Counted from the first letter of the stretch, positions 1 through 12,587 are shown. The stretch is DNA of 64,000 bases from Saururus chinensis (GCA_035235625.1 CP141142.1:14600995-14664994), one strand, 5' to 3'. A program made the numbers and translations. The notes: generated by a model not told the origin, from the sequence alone.

Positions 1-149
1 CGGTTAGTCCTCTGTTTGTCAGACCAACATTGATCTATTGTAGAAAAACTCATTCCCAGTGCAGGTAAGCTTCCTCCAGCATATATTTACTTCTTTTATT
101 TGTGATTCTCATTATCCACATTTATAGGTAACTAATAATAATATAATAA

Positions 150-700
150 AGTTACATTTTTGGCTTATTATGATTGATGCATTGACTATATTCAAAACTA
201 CGAAGTATTGTTTATGAGATTAGGATTATTAAGATTAAATATTTGCTCAGTTGATTATTGTATACTTTTGGTTTATGAAAGTAAATGGTTCATATCTTGC
301 ATGATTTATTGTAGTCAAGTATATATATTTAGTCTAAATTGAAAGTAAATATATGAGTAAAGTTATATATTTGGCTTATTATGTTTGATGCAGTTAATAT
401 AAATTTGTTGTGTTCCTTTTTTGTTCACTAGTTACTAACATTCTAAGCTTCAATTTACACAAATGCGTAAAATTTCTTTGTTCTGATTGGCAAGTAGTAT
501 TGTGTAATTTTTCTTTTTGAAAGTAAATACTTTAGTTTGTTATTTTCTGTTATATAGTCAAAGAAAATATTTTCTCAGTTCATAATTGCATACTTTCGGT
601 TTATGAAAGCAAATGGTTTAGATCTTTCATGATTTAATATAGACAAGTATATATATTTGATCTAATTTGAAAGTAAATATATGCTTTTGTGTTAGAAGAA
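150..700. repeat. AT-rich repeat, two degenerate units
   Basis: Two diverged copies of one unit lie at about 200-410 and 560-690 (shared core 'tttatgaaagtaaatggtt', then a stretch ending near 'caagtatatatattt'). The same unit returns at about 6240-6530 on the same strand. The copies bracket the decayed Ulp1-like gene and probably belong to the same transposon, as intron or subterminal repeats. No coding potential was seen in 60-850. Bases 1-65 end in a plausible splice donor (cag/gtaagc), but no protein was recognised there. Confidence 0.55.
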
Positions 701-1553
701 ATTAAGTTAAATTGTGAGTTGATAAAAAAATGAATATTATACTTATTAATATTTACTAATTAAATATTTATATGATTAATAATAAATTATTCTTTTGTGT
801 AACTTCACTAATATAAACTACTTACTTTTTTATATTGTAAATATGGCTAATAGGTCTAATCTGATTTCTTTAATAAGGTTTTTTGACGATTAAAAGACCT
901 GTTTCAACAAACAAAGAATGGACTTGCTTCAGAAGACTCCTTTTTGGGGTACTTTCAATGCCATTATAAATGGGAAAGTGCATTCTATAGACTCATGAAA
1001 AGAAAGTAGTGACATATTAGAATTACTAAATATGTATAATCCAACACAAAAAGCCTTTAAACTGGGAGGGAAATATCTACAGTTTACAGAGATAGGCATG
1101 TAATGACCTGACCTGAGTCGGGCACACAAAATCACTAATAGAAAAATTTTCTTTCCATGAGCTAAGAATCATCGTCTGTGTGCGAGAGGTACAACATTCG
1201 TCTATGCAATACGGAGCTTCAAGATTTCCTATACATAGACATAGGTTATAACAAACACATACACACAACTAAGCTTCACAGTTTATTGCGTGTAAAACAA
1301 AATAAAACATATATTTATAATTAATTTGGATCGGGCCAACATTGCCTTGCCATTGGTTGCCTATGTACGTATTGGATATTATTCCAACATAATTAGATTT
1401 GAATGTAGTTCTGCCTAATGGCTAATACATACAACAAGTGTCACAAAATTATATATGTTAAAATATGTATATACTGATATTTAATCAGAGTTATACAAAA
1501 ACTCGTCATATATTGAAGTTAAGCGGAAGTTAATAAGCCAACAAAATCATACA

Positions 1554-1668
1554 TCTCGCTCTACCACAGAGCGAGATCAAAACTACATACACACATCTCG
1601 CTCTATCATTGAGCCGAGACCGAACACACACACATATACCACATGTCTTGCTCTACCCTAGAGCAAGA
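1554..1668. repeat. Three short hairpins in tandem
   Basis: Three imperfect inverted repeats follow one another: 1554-1576 (TCTCGCTCT / AGAGCGAGA), 1596-1619 and 1646-1668 (TCTTGCTCT / AGAGCAAGA). Spacing is about 42 and 50 bp. In the third copy both arms changed together, so pairing is kept. They lie inside the solo LTR. Confidence 0.8.
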
Positions 1669-2139
1669 CAAAACATAAACATGTCACATCCAGGCATAGC
1701 AGATTAGAGCACAAAGGATCATGGCATAGCACACATCAAAATTTAGCACATGGAACTCTGTAATTTAAACGAGATGTCAGAAATACTTACTCCCCTCATG
1801 TCTCGTAAGGTAATGCTGAGTTGCACATTCCTTCTTGGCGTCCTCATCTTAGGATCCAAAGGCAGTAGACGAAGCTTCCTCTATCCTCGATACATTACTT
1901 GTCTTGCACTGAAAGACTATGTACAAACATTCTCCTTGTCGGAGACTCTTCTTGTTTTCCTTGCTAGTGGGTGGCGGACAAAACCTTCCCTACTCGGAGA
2001 TGTTCCTCACGCATTGGGGCTCTTCGGTGGAAGATAGAGCCTCCCTTACTTTGGATTGCTTCTCTTGTTGTGGCCCGGCAACTTCAGACAAAACCCCATC
2101 TTGCTCTTGGCCCCTTTTTCTTACTCCGGTGTTTAAAGA

Positions 2140-2660
2140 CGATGGGTAGGGCCTTTTCCTTATTTCAGGATATTGTATCCTCATACGATCACCAACTCAG
2201 AGAATGGACCCCTCCATTGCATAAAGCATGATCAATTTAGTCAAGAACGCCTCTTGGATGGACTAAATCGGAGCTAAGATGCTCAGAAACAGAGAAAAAG
2301 ATGATTGTCAGTGTTCGAGGATAATGGGTAGGACCTATCCTTCTCTTGGGGCGTTTCCTCCTTATACAATTTCCAACTCAGAGAACGGACCCCTCCATTG
2401 TGAAGAGTATGCTCGATTTAGTCAAGAATGCTTTTGGATAGACTAAATCGGAGCTAGGATGCTCAGAAACAAATAAAAAGAAGATTGTTGGTGCTCGAGG
2501 ACAATGGGCAGAACCTCTCCTTGTTTAAGGGTGTTTCTTCCTTATATAGTGTCTAACTCGAAGAAAGGACTACTCCATTGTGTAGAGAATGCTCGATTTA
2601 CTTAAGAGCGCCTCTTGAAAGGCCTTAATTAGACTCAGAACGGTCAGAAACGGGGGAGGA
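2140..2660 (+). repeat. Tandem repeat, about 180-bp unit, roughly three copies
   Basis: The unit is marked by 'cctccattg' at about 2213, 2391 and 2573, followed each time by 'gctcgatttag' or a variant and by 'tgctcagaaac' or a variant. Copies are diverged by point changes. The array is internal to the solo LTR. Confidence 0.75.
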
Positions 2661-5600
2661 GAAGATCTGACTCGAAATAAAAAATGGAATGGGGTATTTA
2701 TAGGCCCACGAGCCATCGAAACCGCGGCATTGCACCACTAGAAATAGCGGCGCCATAGTTTTCGCAGTGGCAGTGCCCACTGATTCACACTATGCTTGTT
2801 ACGCGTGCCACGGTCGCGCGAGCCCCACGTGCGCTTAAAATTGTTTTTTATTTTTTTATATAACACCAAATCTTCAAACGCGCGTAACTTCCTATCAATG
2901 AGCCCTTCGATAATAACCCACTTAAAGTAGTAAATGATGCTCTTTCTAAGTGGGTCCCACCTAAATTGCATGCTTCTTGAAGGTCGTAACTTCCGGTCCC
3001 AACCTCCGTTTCACCCATTCTTTGATTTGTTATGCTCGTTTCTTCGAGCACTTACAGAGGTTTTAACTTTTAAAACCACATATAATTTATTAGAAATTTT
3101 GCTAATTACATCTAAGCCTCTTAGTTAGACGTAATCGGAAAAGTAGGGTATTATAAGGCATAATGTTTATATTTGGTATCGCATTAGGTAGGATAGAGAT
3201 AATCAAGGAAAAATATAAAAGAAAACCCAATACTAATTTTGTAAAAAGAAGATTTGGGAATGTTAAAGGTCTTTTGGATAAAAACGCAAGAGGAAGAGCA
3301 TTAGAGGAAGCTTTGTTGGGAAAGACCATCAATGATGTGGAAGACTCCATATGACTTGTATGTCTTTTTTTGTGTGTGACACTTATGGTACCGACTATAG
3401 GAGTTCATTATAGTTGCTGATTTGCAGCTCTAATAGAAGACATTAAACATTTGGCAAAATATGCATGACCCTAGTTCATAAAAAAGTCATTAATGGATTT
3501 TGTACATGAGAACTACAAAAATAAAAAATGGGTTACTAGATGTGTGATAGCTTTAATGGTAAGTCTCTTACAATTTGATGTTTTTAATTCCAATAGAAAT
3601 TTCCATATAGAATACTAACAGTTGTTTGCTATTGTTGATTTTTGAAGATCTGGCTGTGTGAACACAATAAAACTGTTAAAGGAATATATATGATCATGAG
3701 GTTCTCAGCTTTATTAAATGGAGTTTGAGAGATCTGTTGCTTCAATTAACAAACAACTCTTTACTAGAATTGACACCCGATGATGTAAGTATTTCTTTAA
3801 TGCAATATATTATTTTATGAAATAAAGTATTATTTAACTCTAACTATTTATATTTTTTTGACTAGGTAATTGAAGCTGAGCTTTTTGAAATAGGAAAGAA
3901 AAAGAATTTTTCAAAATTTATGAGACAAAAAAAGTATAATTGAAAGTAGGATTAAAATTAAAGCCAGAAAGACAAAAAATGTTCAAATTGAAGGAGAATC
4001 TGAAATGCAGAAGCAAGAAGAAGAAAGTCTCAAAGCAAAAGAATATACATGAAGGTAAGCATATACTTCAATTTAGTACAACATTCATAGTATATACTAT
4101 CTTCACTAGAATATTAACATTTAATCAACTTTATTGAAGTTTTGGAAGGAAATGAAGAAGCAGAAAGGAAGATTCAACCTGATGAAGGACAAGTATCCAA
4201 AAGAAAAGATGAAATTAATCATATACTTCTATTCAATTAAATATTTGCACTACTAATTGTCTTGAACATAACTTTAATCAGATTTATTGAAATTTATGAA
4301 GGAGATGGAAAAAAACTTGAAAGGGAGATGCAACTTGATCAAGGAGAAGTATCAAAAAAATAATGATGAGGGTAAGCATATACTTCTATTCAATAAAATA
4401 TTTATAGTACTACTTATCTTGAACATAACTTTAACATTTGATTAAGTATTTTTAAAATGAAGAAGTGAATGAATAAGATAAAAGAATGGATGAAGATAAT
4501 TATGAACAACAGGAAATGGATGATCAACCAGAGCATAATTTTTTTGGTAAGCTTAAATTGTTGTATAGTGTAAAAGCATTTGTTAATACTTACTTTTTAT
4601 TGTCATTTTCCAGTAAATATTTACGTTACGTAATATTAATTTTTTTGCTATTCAGTAATGAATAGTTACTTTATTGCTTTATTGTAGATGATGTGGTTGA
4701 TGAAAAAAAATTGGAGATTGTTGCTATGAAAGTTGAAATTGATAAAGTTTTTAAAGACCTTGAAGAAGAAAGAAAACAAAGGATAAGAATCAAAGAGCAT
4801 CTTTAGCAACTGCAAGCTTGGAAATTGGACTATGAAAATTGACAGAATGTTCAAAATGAAGGGAAAGATGAGGAAATTAGCAAATTTAAAAAGGAATTGC
4901 AATTACAGAAGATTAATGATGGTAAAAAAAGAGAGACTAATATGCCTCTTTTTGAAGTTCCAGTACTTAAGAGTACAATCTCCCTCATCATCAATTCAAT
5001 TAAAAGGCAAGAGAAAGAAGGAAAACAAGCAAAAAGTAGTTGAAGAAAGTTCTATGATTAATAGAGTAAAAACAAGAAGTAGAGGACCTGGGAAGTATGA
5101 GAAGAATAGTTTAGTTCATATTTATTAAAAAATGACAAAGAGAAAAAGAGATGGAAGGCAAAAAATGACTCCAACAACAAGAAGTTAAAAAGATGAAATA
5201 TTTGGATCTGCCTATCACAAGCATCAAAACACAAAATAAAGACTACGGAGAACAAAAATGACAAGTAAGTTTTGTGAATAAACATATTTTCATTTAAAAT
5301 AGTATAGATATTTTTAATAATCAATTGCATAATTGCCAATAAATTTTTAGCTTATTTGTAAGCATTAAAGAGAATGAAGATGAAAAAGTAACACTTGATT
5401 AAGGAGATCAAAAGCAATGTAAGTATAATAATATTTGATTAGTAAGATTACATTTTAGAATGTTTTAAATTGTTAGGCAATATAATAAAATCTGATCAGT
5501 TACATTTTTAAAATAAATTGATTATTAAATGCTTTTTAAAAGGTGATTAATGCATTCATGAATGCATTAAAAATTGAAGTTCAAAAATAGGGAAAATGAT

Positions 5601-6239
5601 CAAAAGATGGATTTTACTTTCATAACGCCTCACTGTTTGTAAGTATTTCTCTATACTCATAACTCTATTAGTAGTCATTGTTAGTGTCAAGTAAATTTTA
5701 TTATTTTCACAGAAATATCTACAACAAGAAAATATAGAGAATGAAGAGAACTTTCTCTTCAAACTATATTTTGAAGAACTCTAGTCAACTAGATACCAAT
5801 TATTCTCAATAACATCTATGAAACAAGATAAAGATGATGAAACTCATAATTGACATTTACTAATGATGGACAGAGAAGAGAAAGAATGGAAACACTTCAA
5901 TCCTACTAAAGGAAGAAAACTTTCTCTTGACAACAACAAAAAAGATGCTATCATATTGGTAACTATTTAATTTTTTTATTGTATATTTTTAATGGAGTTA
6001 AATATTATTCATTATTGATATTTAGTCTCATAAAAGAGGTACTCTTACTAACTATTGAAATTTATCTTATTTCTTTTTATCATAGAGGGATAAATTGGTT
6101 GCTTACTCAATTGAAAAGTCTGAGCCTATGTTTCATCTTATGAGCCAAAATTCAAAAGGACATTTTATTGAGAAAAAAATTCCAAAATAGCAAAAAAAGG
6201 AGTAAGTTCACAACAAAAATTGAAAATATAATGTAAATA

Positions 6240-6540
6240 AGATGTAATTAGGATTGGGATTATTGAGATTATATATTTCCTCAGTTGATTATTGTATACT
6301 TTTGATTTATGAAAATTCAGATCTTGCATGATTTATTGTAGTCAAGTATATATATTTGGTCTAAATTAAAAGTTAAAATTTGAATAAAGTTACATATTTG
6401 AGTTATTATATTTGATGCAGTTATTATATTTCAAACTATACAATACTATTTATGAGATTAGAATTATTGAGATTAAATATTTGTTCACTTAATTATTGTA
6501 TACATCTAGTTTAAAACATAACCATATTTACTGTTTATGT
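6240..6540. repeat. Second copy of the AT-rich repeat found at 150-700
   Basis: The sequence from 'ggattattgagattatatattt' onward matches the unit at 200-410 in the same orientation, including 'gatttattgtagtcaagtat' and 'tttgatgcagtta'. It sits in what would be the last intron of the Ulp1-like gene, just before the C-terminal exon. Confidence 0.65.
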
Positions 6541-6839
6541 AAATAAGATGTAATTGATTCAAAACATAACCATATTTTATTTTTCTTTTGCAGATATAAC
6601 TATGGAGTGTACATCTTCCATTATATGTATCAAATCACAATAAGTTATGAAATAGAAGAAAAGATGGAAGATTGTTCTTTGATGAGTTTAGAGCAAAAAT
6701 GTTAGAAATGATTTTGAGTGACATTATTTGAGACTATTTGAACAATATGTATGTTGAAATTGTGGATGAAACAATTGTTGTAAATTTTGGATGATGAATG
6801 TAGTTCTAATCGGCAGAATGAGTAGTATTCATGTCTTGG

Positions 6840-7095
6840 ATAATTGTGAAAACAGGTTCAGTTTGTGTTGAATGCATGGATTGAAACATGTTGAATTCAA
6901 TTGTTGAATGATGGAGAATATGAAAGGCATTTATATGTTAAATGTGTGGATTCAAGTAGGCTAGGAAAATGGTGAAAACAGGTTTAGTTTGTGTTGAATG
7001 CTTGGATCGAAACAGGTATAATTTAGTTGTTGAATGTCTATGAATACAGGATGAATTCATATGTTAAATGTGTGAATTCAGTTGTTGAATATTAG
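6840..7095 (+). repeat. Tandem repeat, about 115-bp unit, two and a bit copies
   Basis: The phrase 'gtgaaaacaggtt(c/t)agttt' occurs at about 6847 and 6972. Each is followed by 'gtgttgaatgc', then a 'ttgttgaatg' block and 'atatgttaaatgtgtg'. A third partial unit ends near 7095. It lies downstream of the Ulp1-like remnant, between it and the convergent transposase remnant. Confidence 0.7.
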
Positions 7096-7388
7096 TGAAA
7101 CAGCTTGGTTGACTAGGTCAATGTTGATTAGGATGTAATTTCACATATTATTGGTAGTGAATATTCGACATTGAATTGAACTATAAACTTAATATGAAAA
7201 ATAGAAAATGTTCAAGTCTTTTATAGATTGAGGGTTTAGTAGCTAAAATGGAGGACTTGCTTGTAATAGATGGGTTTTTTAGTCATATACCTCATAAATT
7301 TATACAATAAGAGTCATCTGAAACAGTTGTCCATGAATTTGACAATGATGGGTAATCATCTCTGCCAATAGGAGTAATTTTCCTTGTT

Positions 7389-8495
7389 TCATTGATCTAG
7401 TGAAATTGACCTATAAAATAAATGCTTACTTTTTATAAAAAAAATATTTATAAAAAGTAATCGGGGATATTGATGGGGGAATGAAGGTGGAAGCCTTATT
7501 GCATTTTTTGTAGTAACAGCTAATAAAATTCCTTTATAGTGACCATTCAAATGAGTCCCATCCAAAAATAACTTAGGATGATAATATTGACATCCATATA
7601 TGCAAGCATAAAAGGATATTAAGACCCACATAAAATGACCAAATTTAGGATCATTATCCAAAACCAAGTGAATACCTGGGTTACTTGTCATTGCTGATTG
7701 AATGTACCAATTGTGATCATTAAAAGACTTTGTATGGTCACCAAATAACTCCCTTTGAGACTTATGAACACCCTTTGCAGCAACATCATATGAAATATCC
7801 AAATGATAAGTAGAATTAATTTGCTTTTATAACATCAATTGGATGGATAAGAGGTTTGTTCCTAACATCATTCAACAACTCATTGTACAAAACATCAGAT
7901 GTCATCCATGAATTCTTTTTTCTTCTAACAGTAAACCCGAATGTATGGACATTATTCAAGGCACGAATATAAAAATAACAATTGACAACATCCTCGGTGG
8001 CATGAACATGCCATTCACAACCTTTATCTTCCTTGTACTTACAATTAGCAAACACCCTGATTTTAGCGTTATAAACGTACTTAAAATAAAAGCCAAGTTC
8101 AATAGCATATTGACAAAGTTTATGCCTAAACTCTATAACACCTCCCTCATATTTTTGCCCAATATATTGAATGTTATCATGCCACTTTGTAGTCATAAGT
8201 GTTTTACTTTTTTTTTATGAAAAATTAAAAAGAGAATCAATATCTTCGTCAAGATATGATGAAATGATATCTCGAGTAATATTGCTTTGCTTGCTATTAA
8301 CATCAGCACTAATATTTCCCAATTAACTATTATAAGCACCAACCATCCTAGAAGAATAAATGATAGAACATTTACTGTCTTGGTGCCAACAATAGAGGCA
8401 AGAGAGAACAAGTTTGCTAAATCTAAATTATCTTGAAGCATACAATTTGAATAGTCGCCAATAGTGTTAGACAATCTCAGTAATTCAATACTCAA
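7389..8495 (-). pseudogene. Truncated mudrA-type (MULE) transposase
   Basis: On the minus strand, 8196-7816 carries the plant MuDR N-terminal DNA-binding domain: FRHKLCQYAIELGFYFKYV, then GCEWHVHA, then FYIRALNNVHT. After a one-base frameshift near 7803-7816, 7802-7389 continues with the MULE transposase domain (AKGVHKSQRELFGD, NPGIHLVLDNDPKFGHFMW, LFLDGTHLNGHYKGILLAVT). The Asp in LFLDGT corresponds to the first catalytic DDE residue. The frame ends soon after it, so the second Asp, the Glu and the zinc knuckle are missing. Residues before 8196 (to about 8495) look like a low-similarity N-terminal segment in shifted frames. The family is normally 600-800 residues, so less than half is left. 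It is convergent with the Ulp1-like remnant and likely from the same element. Confidence 0.85.
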
Positions 8496-9640
8496 GTGTA
8501 CCTATTTCTGACAAATCATGCTACTCAAAGCATCGTAATTAGTAGAACTATCCACACGAAGAACTAGCGTGCTTTTATCATGCTTGCACATAAAAAAAAG
8601 GAAAAAATCCATAAACCTACATAAAGTACAACATAGATTTTAAAATACAAGTAAAAAGATAGAAATTGACCATATATGTGCTAAATGGAACAAATACATA
8701 AGAGTATAAATGTTAAGAAATATAAAAAAAGTAAATTACATCAGTTGGATTTAATCAATTGAGAAGTAAATTAAAATGGTTGGAAAAAAATGTAAACTAA
8801 CTATATTGTAAATATTAATTATATAAGAAGTAAATTGTTACACATACAAAAGATTGATTTAGAAGCTGATAAAAAAACATATAATCTATTCAGGATGGGA
8901 GAATTACCTTGGCTAGAAAAATACTCAAAGATAGAAGATCGATATAAGAACTCATAAACAAAATTACGTTCAACAGTAGATTTTGAATAGAACTCTTATA
9001 TCATAATTTGACAAAATAGTACAAAGTAATAGGAATTAGGACGGCAGGAAAATGTGATAAATACCTTGAGAAGAAGTTAAAATCAAAATTGCTACATACA
9101 AAAATCTCGATTCGCTTCAAATAAATTGAAGAAAAATACACAAAAATTGATGAACATGAGAAATGATATGTTGCAGTGGCAAATCCGTTCTCGAAATCGC
9201 CTGACAAAATGAACAATAAGCTTCTGCCACATTTAGAGGAAACACAAGCAAAATCAAATTATGAGCCAAAAAATTGTAGCCTCTTAGAGCTCTCAACAAC
9301 AGAATCACACAGAAACAGAAATTGAAAGATTATGAAGAGCGCAAACTGACATTGTCATCGTATATACATTATCAAAATCGCCAGAAGAGAGAAAAGAAAC
9401 GTATCCATAGCAATTTGCTGGATAGAAGGAAAAATTAGATCCGGCCATCTCAAAACACCATCGGAAGTGACAGGAAAGGCAATATGGTCATAAAGGAAAG
9501 TTTAATGACATATACAAAATTAAAGGGGATGAAATAAAAAATAAAATTATTCGTAAGAGTTAAAAATGGATTGCGTTTAATAGGAAGATCCGACGATAAT
9601 TTTTATTTTATTTTGTTTAAATTTTGAGAGTGTGACATGA
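8496..9640. other. Upstream flank of the MULE transposase remnant; possible element end
   Basis: AT-rich, non-coding as far as I can see. Bases from about 9300 to 9640 contain 'gccagaagag', 'gatccggccatctc' and a purine-rich stretch of a kind often seen near Mutator-like ends. I could not find a matching inverted copy in the window. The partner terminus is probably left of base 1, so the boundary is only a guess. Confidence 0.3.
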
Positions 9641-9879
9641 GCCACCACTATGGATACTGAAGTAGCCCCCTAATATAACAAAACCTAGCGTAGGAGAAGA
9701 AGAAGCACGAGACGTGATAGCCCGATGTATATGGATCTACCTCCAGCCACTTAAAGTAGAAAACATAACAATGCTATGGTCTCACATTCTCTTTAAGTGA
9801 TGTACCCTCACCCTCTAGTGCGGATTCGGCAGACTATCTTGACAGTCAACAATTTATGACTGGCTTTGACATATTTATG

Positions 9880-10440
9880 TGTTATGGCCTGGGGTGCGAA
9901 GTGGCCCACAGTTACTTGCCATAATTTTGAAGCAGAGTATCAAGCAATTGCTTGTAAGTTATAAATACATCTAAAGTTTTATGGCTCACTTATCTTCTAA
10001 AATTTCTTTCACATGCCTTTGTCTGGTCCTGCAGTTCTTCACTGGGATATTAATGCGATTTGCCTTTCTAAATATCTGGTGGCCCATCATCGTTGTAAAC
10101 ATATTGATATGGATGTTCACTTTATCCATGAGCATGTCCTTATGTGGGCCTCTGTCTCTCTGTCATGTTCCTATACTTCTGGAGATTGCTGCATGCCTTC
10201 AGCCAAAAAAATTGCTCTCATACCATATTTTGTGTAGCTAGGAGGTTACCATGAAAAAACTATGTAATCCATGTAATTGAGCCATGTAATCAGCTGCTAT
10301 AATAACACATTTAGTGCTAGGAGGTTACCATGTACAGCTATGTAATCCAAGTGATTGCAGGGATAAAATCCCTTGTATCTTGCAACTAATTCTAGTATAA
10401 TTAATACACAACGCACCTAGGGCACTGGCTTGGCTCTCCA
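9880..10440 (+). pseudogene. Ty1/Copia remnant: RNase H end of pol and start of 3' LTR
   Basis: Translated + frames give EAEYQAIACKL, then after a frameshift GPAVLHWDINAICLSKY and KHIDMDVHFIHEHV. This is the typical Copia RNase H ending (AEAEY, LHCDNQSA, KHIDIDYHFIRE). Reading stops at about 10238. A purine-rich 'gctaggaggttaccatg' follows and repeats at about 10315, as expected around a polypurine tract and LTR start. 'ctagtataattaatacac' lies within the LTR-like part. Upstream gag, integrase and reverse transcriptase are absent here. Confidence 0.7.
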
Positions 10441-10579
10441 TTCTTCTCTTGTCACAGTGGTGGTCTGCTGTGTCATAGCAATAACCAATTTTTATTCTGT
10501 TTCCACCACTATTATGTCATTTATAACAACCATTATGTTTGCATAAGTTAAGGCTATAGGGGAAGTCTTTGATATGCTT

Positions 10580-10880
10580 TATCATTGCAATTTTTTCCCT
10601 TACTGGTAGAGACAACTCTATCGTTGGTTAATATGGTGTATGCTGAAGATCATTCTATTATGCATCATGACAGCGGCGGGAGGCAATCTAGAACTTCCTT
10701 GGCATCATGTGGGAGATTATTCTGTTACCATTCTTTATGTGTTAAGAGGGGCAAATTCTTGTGTAGATTTCCTTGGCACTCACGACAGCGCGGGGAGGCA
10801 ATCTAGATTTTTTTATGCCTACTCTTGATCATAATATTTTGGATTACTTAGATGCCTTTCTTCATGGAACCGTACCATTC
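10580..10880 (+). pseudogene. LINE-type RNase H fragment
   Basis: One + frame reads HHVGDYSVTILYVLRGANSC, then VDFLGTHDSAGRQSRFF. This resembles the end of the RNase H domain of plant non-LTR retrotransposons (…HVYREANRCADALAKLG…). The word 'cggcgggaggcaatctag' is found twice (about 10675 and 10791), so a short internal duplication is present. No reverse transcriptase or endonuclease is nearby. It is a short 3' fragment. Confidence 0.5.
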
Positions 10881-11162
10881 TTTGAGGCAGGATTGTTTTT
10901 AATGTTTAGCAGATTTTGTGAGTCAATTCATTGGTCCTGTAGCATGGGGTGCGGCCCCCAGTATATGCCGTTCTTTGGCTGATTTAATAAACTGGTATTT
11001 ATTCGGCAAACCGACCACCCTTTAAGGTGTTTTTGTTTTTTTTTTTGAAAAAGATATGAGGATTTAAACGGGTAGAAGTAATAGATTTAACGAAGTCCGT
11101 TAGACATAATTAAGAGGGTAAGTGGGAGTTTATAAGGGTAGGAGTAGAAGCATTCTATATTA

Positions 11163-11328
11163 CTCCATTAATCCCATATTAGTTGTAAAAATGTTATATT
11201 TAAAGAAGCCAATTTATTAACTTTTTCACTTCATCTACTAATTAATATGAGAAAGATAACACAAAATAAGACAATTAATATATGATAATTCTTTTTTAAA
11301 GCAGGCATTTAATATGAGACGGAGAGAG
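11163..11328. mobile_element. Stowaway-like MITE
   Basis: 166 bp flanked by TA dinucleotides (11161-11162 and 11329-11330). Ends are imperfect inverted repeats: CTCCATTAATCCCATATTAG on the left and AATATGAGACGGAGAGAG on the right. This is the Tc1/mariner-type Stowaway pattern (CTCCCTCCGTCCC…). There is no coding sequence. Confidence 0.8.
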
Positions 11329-11330
11329 TA

Positions 11331-12570
11331 AATCATTACTAACTTTTCAATTTCCATTAATTAAAAAATATAAATTATGTGTTGTACGTACCTCAAGTAT
11401 GTCCTGACATTTTTTATACTGGCAGTGACACTTTCCACAACTCAAACCCAGCCAACTCCTAAAAGACAGCCATTTCAAAGAGTGAAGAGTAGAAATTATG
11501 ATTTAAAATCAGATTTTACAAATTGACAACGTCTTGGAACCAAGACAATTTTGGAGCAGCTTTGATGTAGATCATCTAAGACACAGTAGCCACTTTTCTA
11601 TGTTTATGTGCAATCAAATCGGCAATTAATCACCTTAGCTTGCACTTTGGTTGGGTTCGATGATGGATCACACACTTTCTTTCACTTGATTATTAGGTTT
11701 TAATTAGTCCTTTCATAATGAAATAAGTGACATTCTGAAAAAGTTAAATATTTATGCCATATTTTATTACTTTAAAATTAAGACAATATTTTCAGAATAA
11801 CCCTTTCTTCAATGACTGACATTTTTTTTAATGAAGAACATTGCTTGGAAAATTTTTTTAAAAATTAGTGAGATAAGAGACAAGAATATAACTATTTGCA
11901 CCTTAAACTCCTCTATCCCTTATTTCCTACTTACCTCAACCTAACCTATTAACATCACTCACGTATCCGTCACATTTAAAAATGTATTCACATCCCTTTA
12001 TGAAGAAAAGAACAAATGAGTGCAGATCAATGAATTTAACTAAGTGAACAGTTCTTGATATTAATGAAAATATTAATGCTGATATATCAAGTTGTTGGGT
12101 GTAACATGAATACGATGTAGCCATCACACCTATCTCTGGCAGCTGCCATTGTTTTTTTTCTTTCGCATATACAACGGCCTTCTCTTGCTAACTAAAAAAG
12201 AAGAATAGGAAAGGAAAAGCCATTAGAGGAGAGGGAAGAGTTTTTGGTGGCCCCTGCCGATGGTAAGAAATGCCTAGGGACCGCTTATATTTTAGATTGA
12301 CAGTACATACCGTAGCATGTTTTAGTGTCAGACATTCCTTACAATGAGCTCATGTTGAGTAGAGAGCATTAAACACTCTTCTCGAGGAAAGGGGGCGCTG
12401 CTCTAGAAATATATAAAATGTGTATCTTGCGAGATATTGAAACTTATAAGGTTTAAAAGTTTGCTGCGATAGACATACCTTTTCTGGTCAGTATAACAAA
12501 ATTGTATCGTGTGATATTCATCACAAAAAGGCTTGTCTAGACATTGAAACCAGAGTTTAATTAAATTGAA
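11331..12570. other. Intergenic, no gene recognised
   Basis: Low-complexity AT-rich sequence upstream of TPS copy 1. The minus-strand open frame over 12403-12786 is the shadow of the TPS promoter and exon 1 and has no family signature. Nothing else is supported. Confidence 0.5.
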
Positions 12571-12579
12571 AGGCCACAC

Positions 12580-12587
12580 TATAAATA
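12580..12587 (+). promoter_or_regulatory. TATA box of TPS copy 1
   Basis: TATAAATA lies 77 bp before the ATG of TPS copy 1. TPS copy 2 has the same box in the same context (CACTATAAATA, 36 bp before its ATG), and both are followed by 'agagaaccaaagtc'-like leader sequence. Confidence 0.65.

Larger units (their letters stand above)
1099..3155 (-). mobile_element. Solo LTR (Gypsy type) with perfect 5-bp target duplication
   Basis: The block begins TGTAATGACC and ends GGGTATTATA on the + strand. It is flanked on both sides by AGGCA (1094-1098 and 3156-3160), a perfect 5-bp target-site duplication. Removing it rejoins the DUF1985-like reading frame across the junction. Read on the minus strand it starts TATAATACCC, close to the TGTAATACCC start of many plant LTRs; the terminal G has mutated. 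No internal retrotransposon domains are present, so this is a solo LTR left by LTR-LTR recombination. It contains three short hairpins (1554-1668) and about three ~180-bp tandem units (2140-2660). Confidence 0.85.
919..6740 (+). pseudogene. Decayed DUF1985 / Ulp1 (C48) protease-like gene of a Mutator-like element
   Basis: Pieces on the + strand read as the plant transposon-borne Ulp1-like family. They are: 919-1098 (begins MDLLQKTPFWGTF; later LLNMYNPTQKAF and GGKYLQFTEI), continuing after the inserted LTR at 3161-3356 (FGIALGRIEI); about 3430-3780 (VTRCVIAL, then WLCEHNKTV after a GT-AG intron near 3559-3647); charged, Lys-rich spacer exons to about 5200; and a C-terminal end near 6597-6740 (NYGVYIFHYM, then AKMLEMILSD in a shifted frame). 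The active-site Cys expected in a DCGV-type motif is replaced (NYGV). Stops and frameshifts occur in most blocks. Known family members are Ulp1-like genes carried by Mutator-like elements (Kaonashi type). The mudrA remnant on the opposite strand at 7389-8495 supports this. It is non-functional as written. Exon limits are approximate. Confidence 0.65.
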
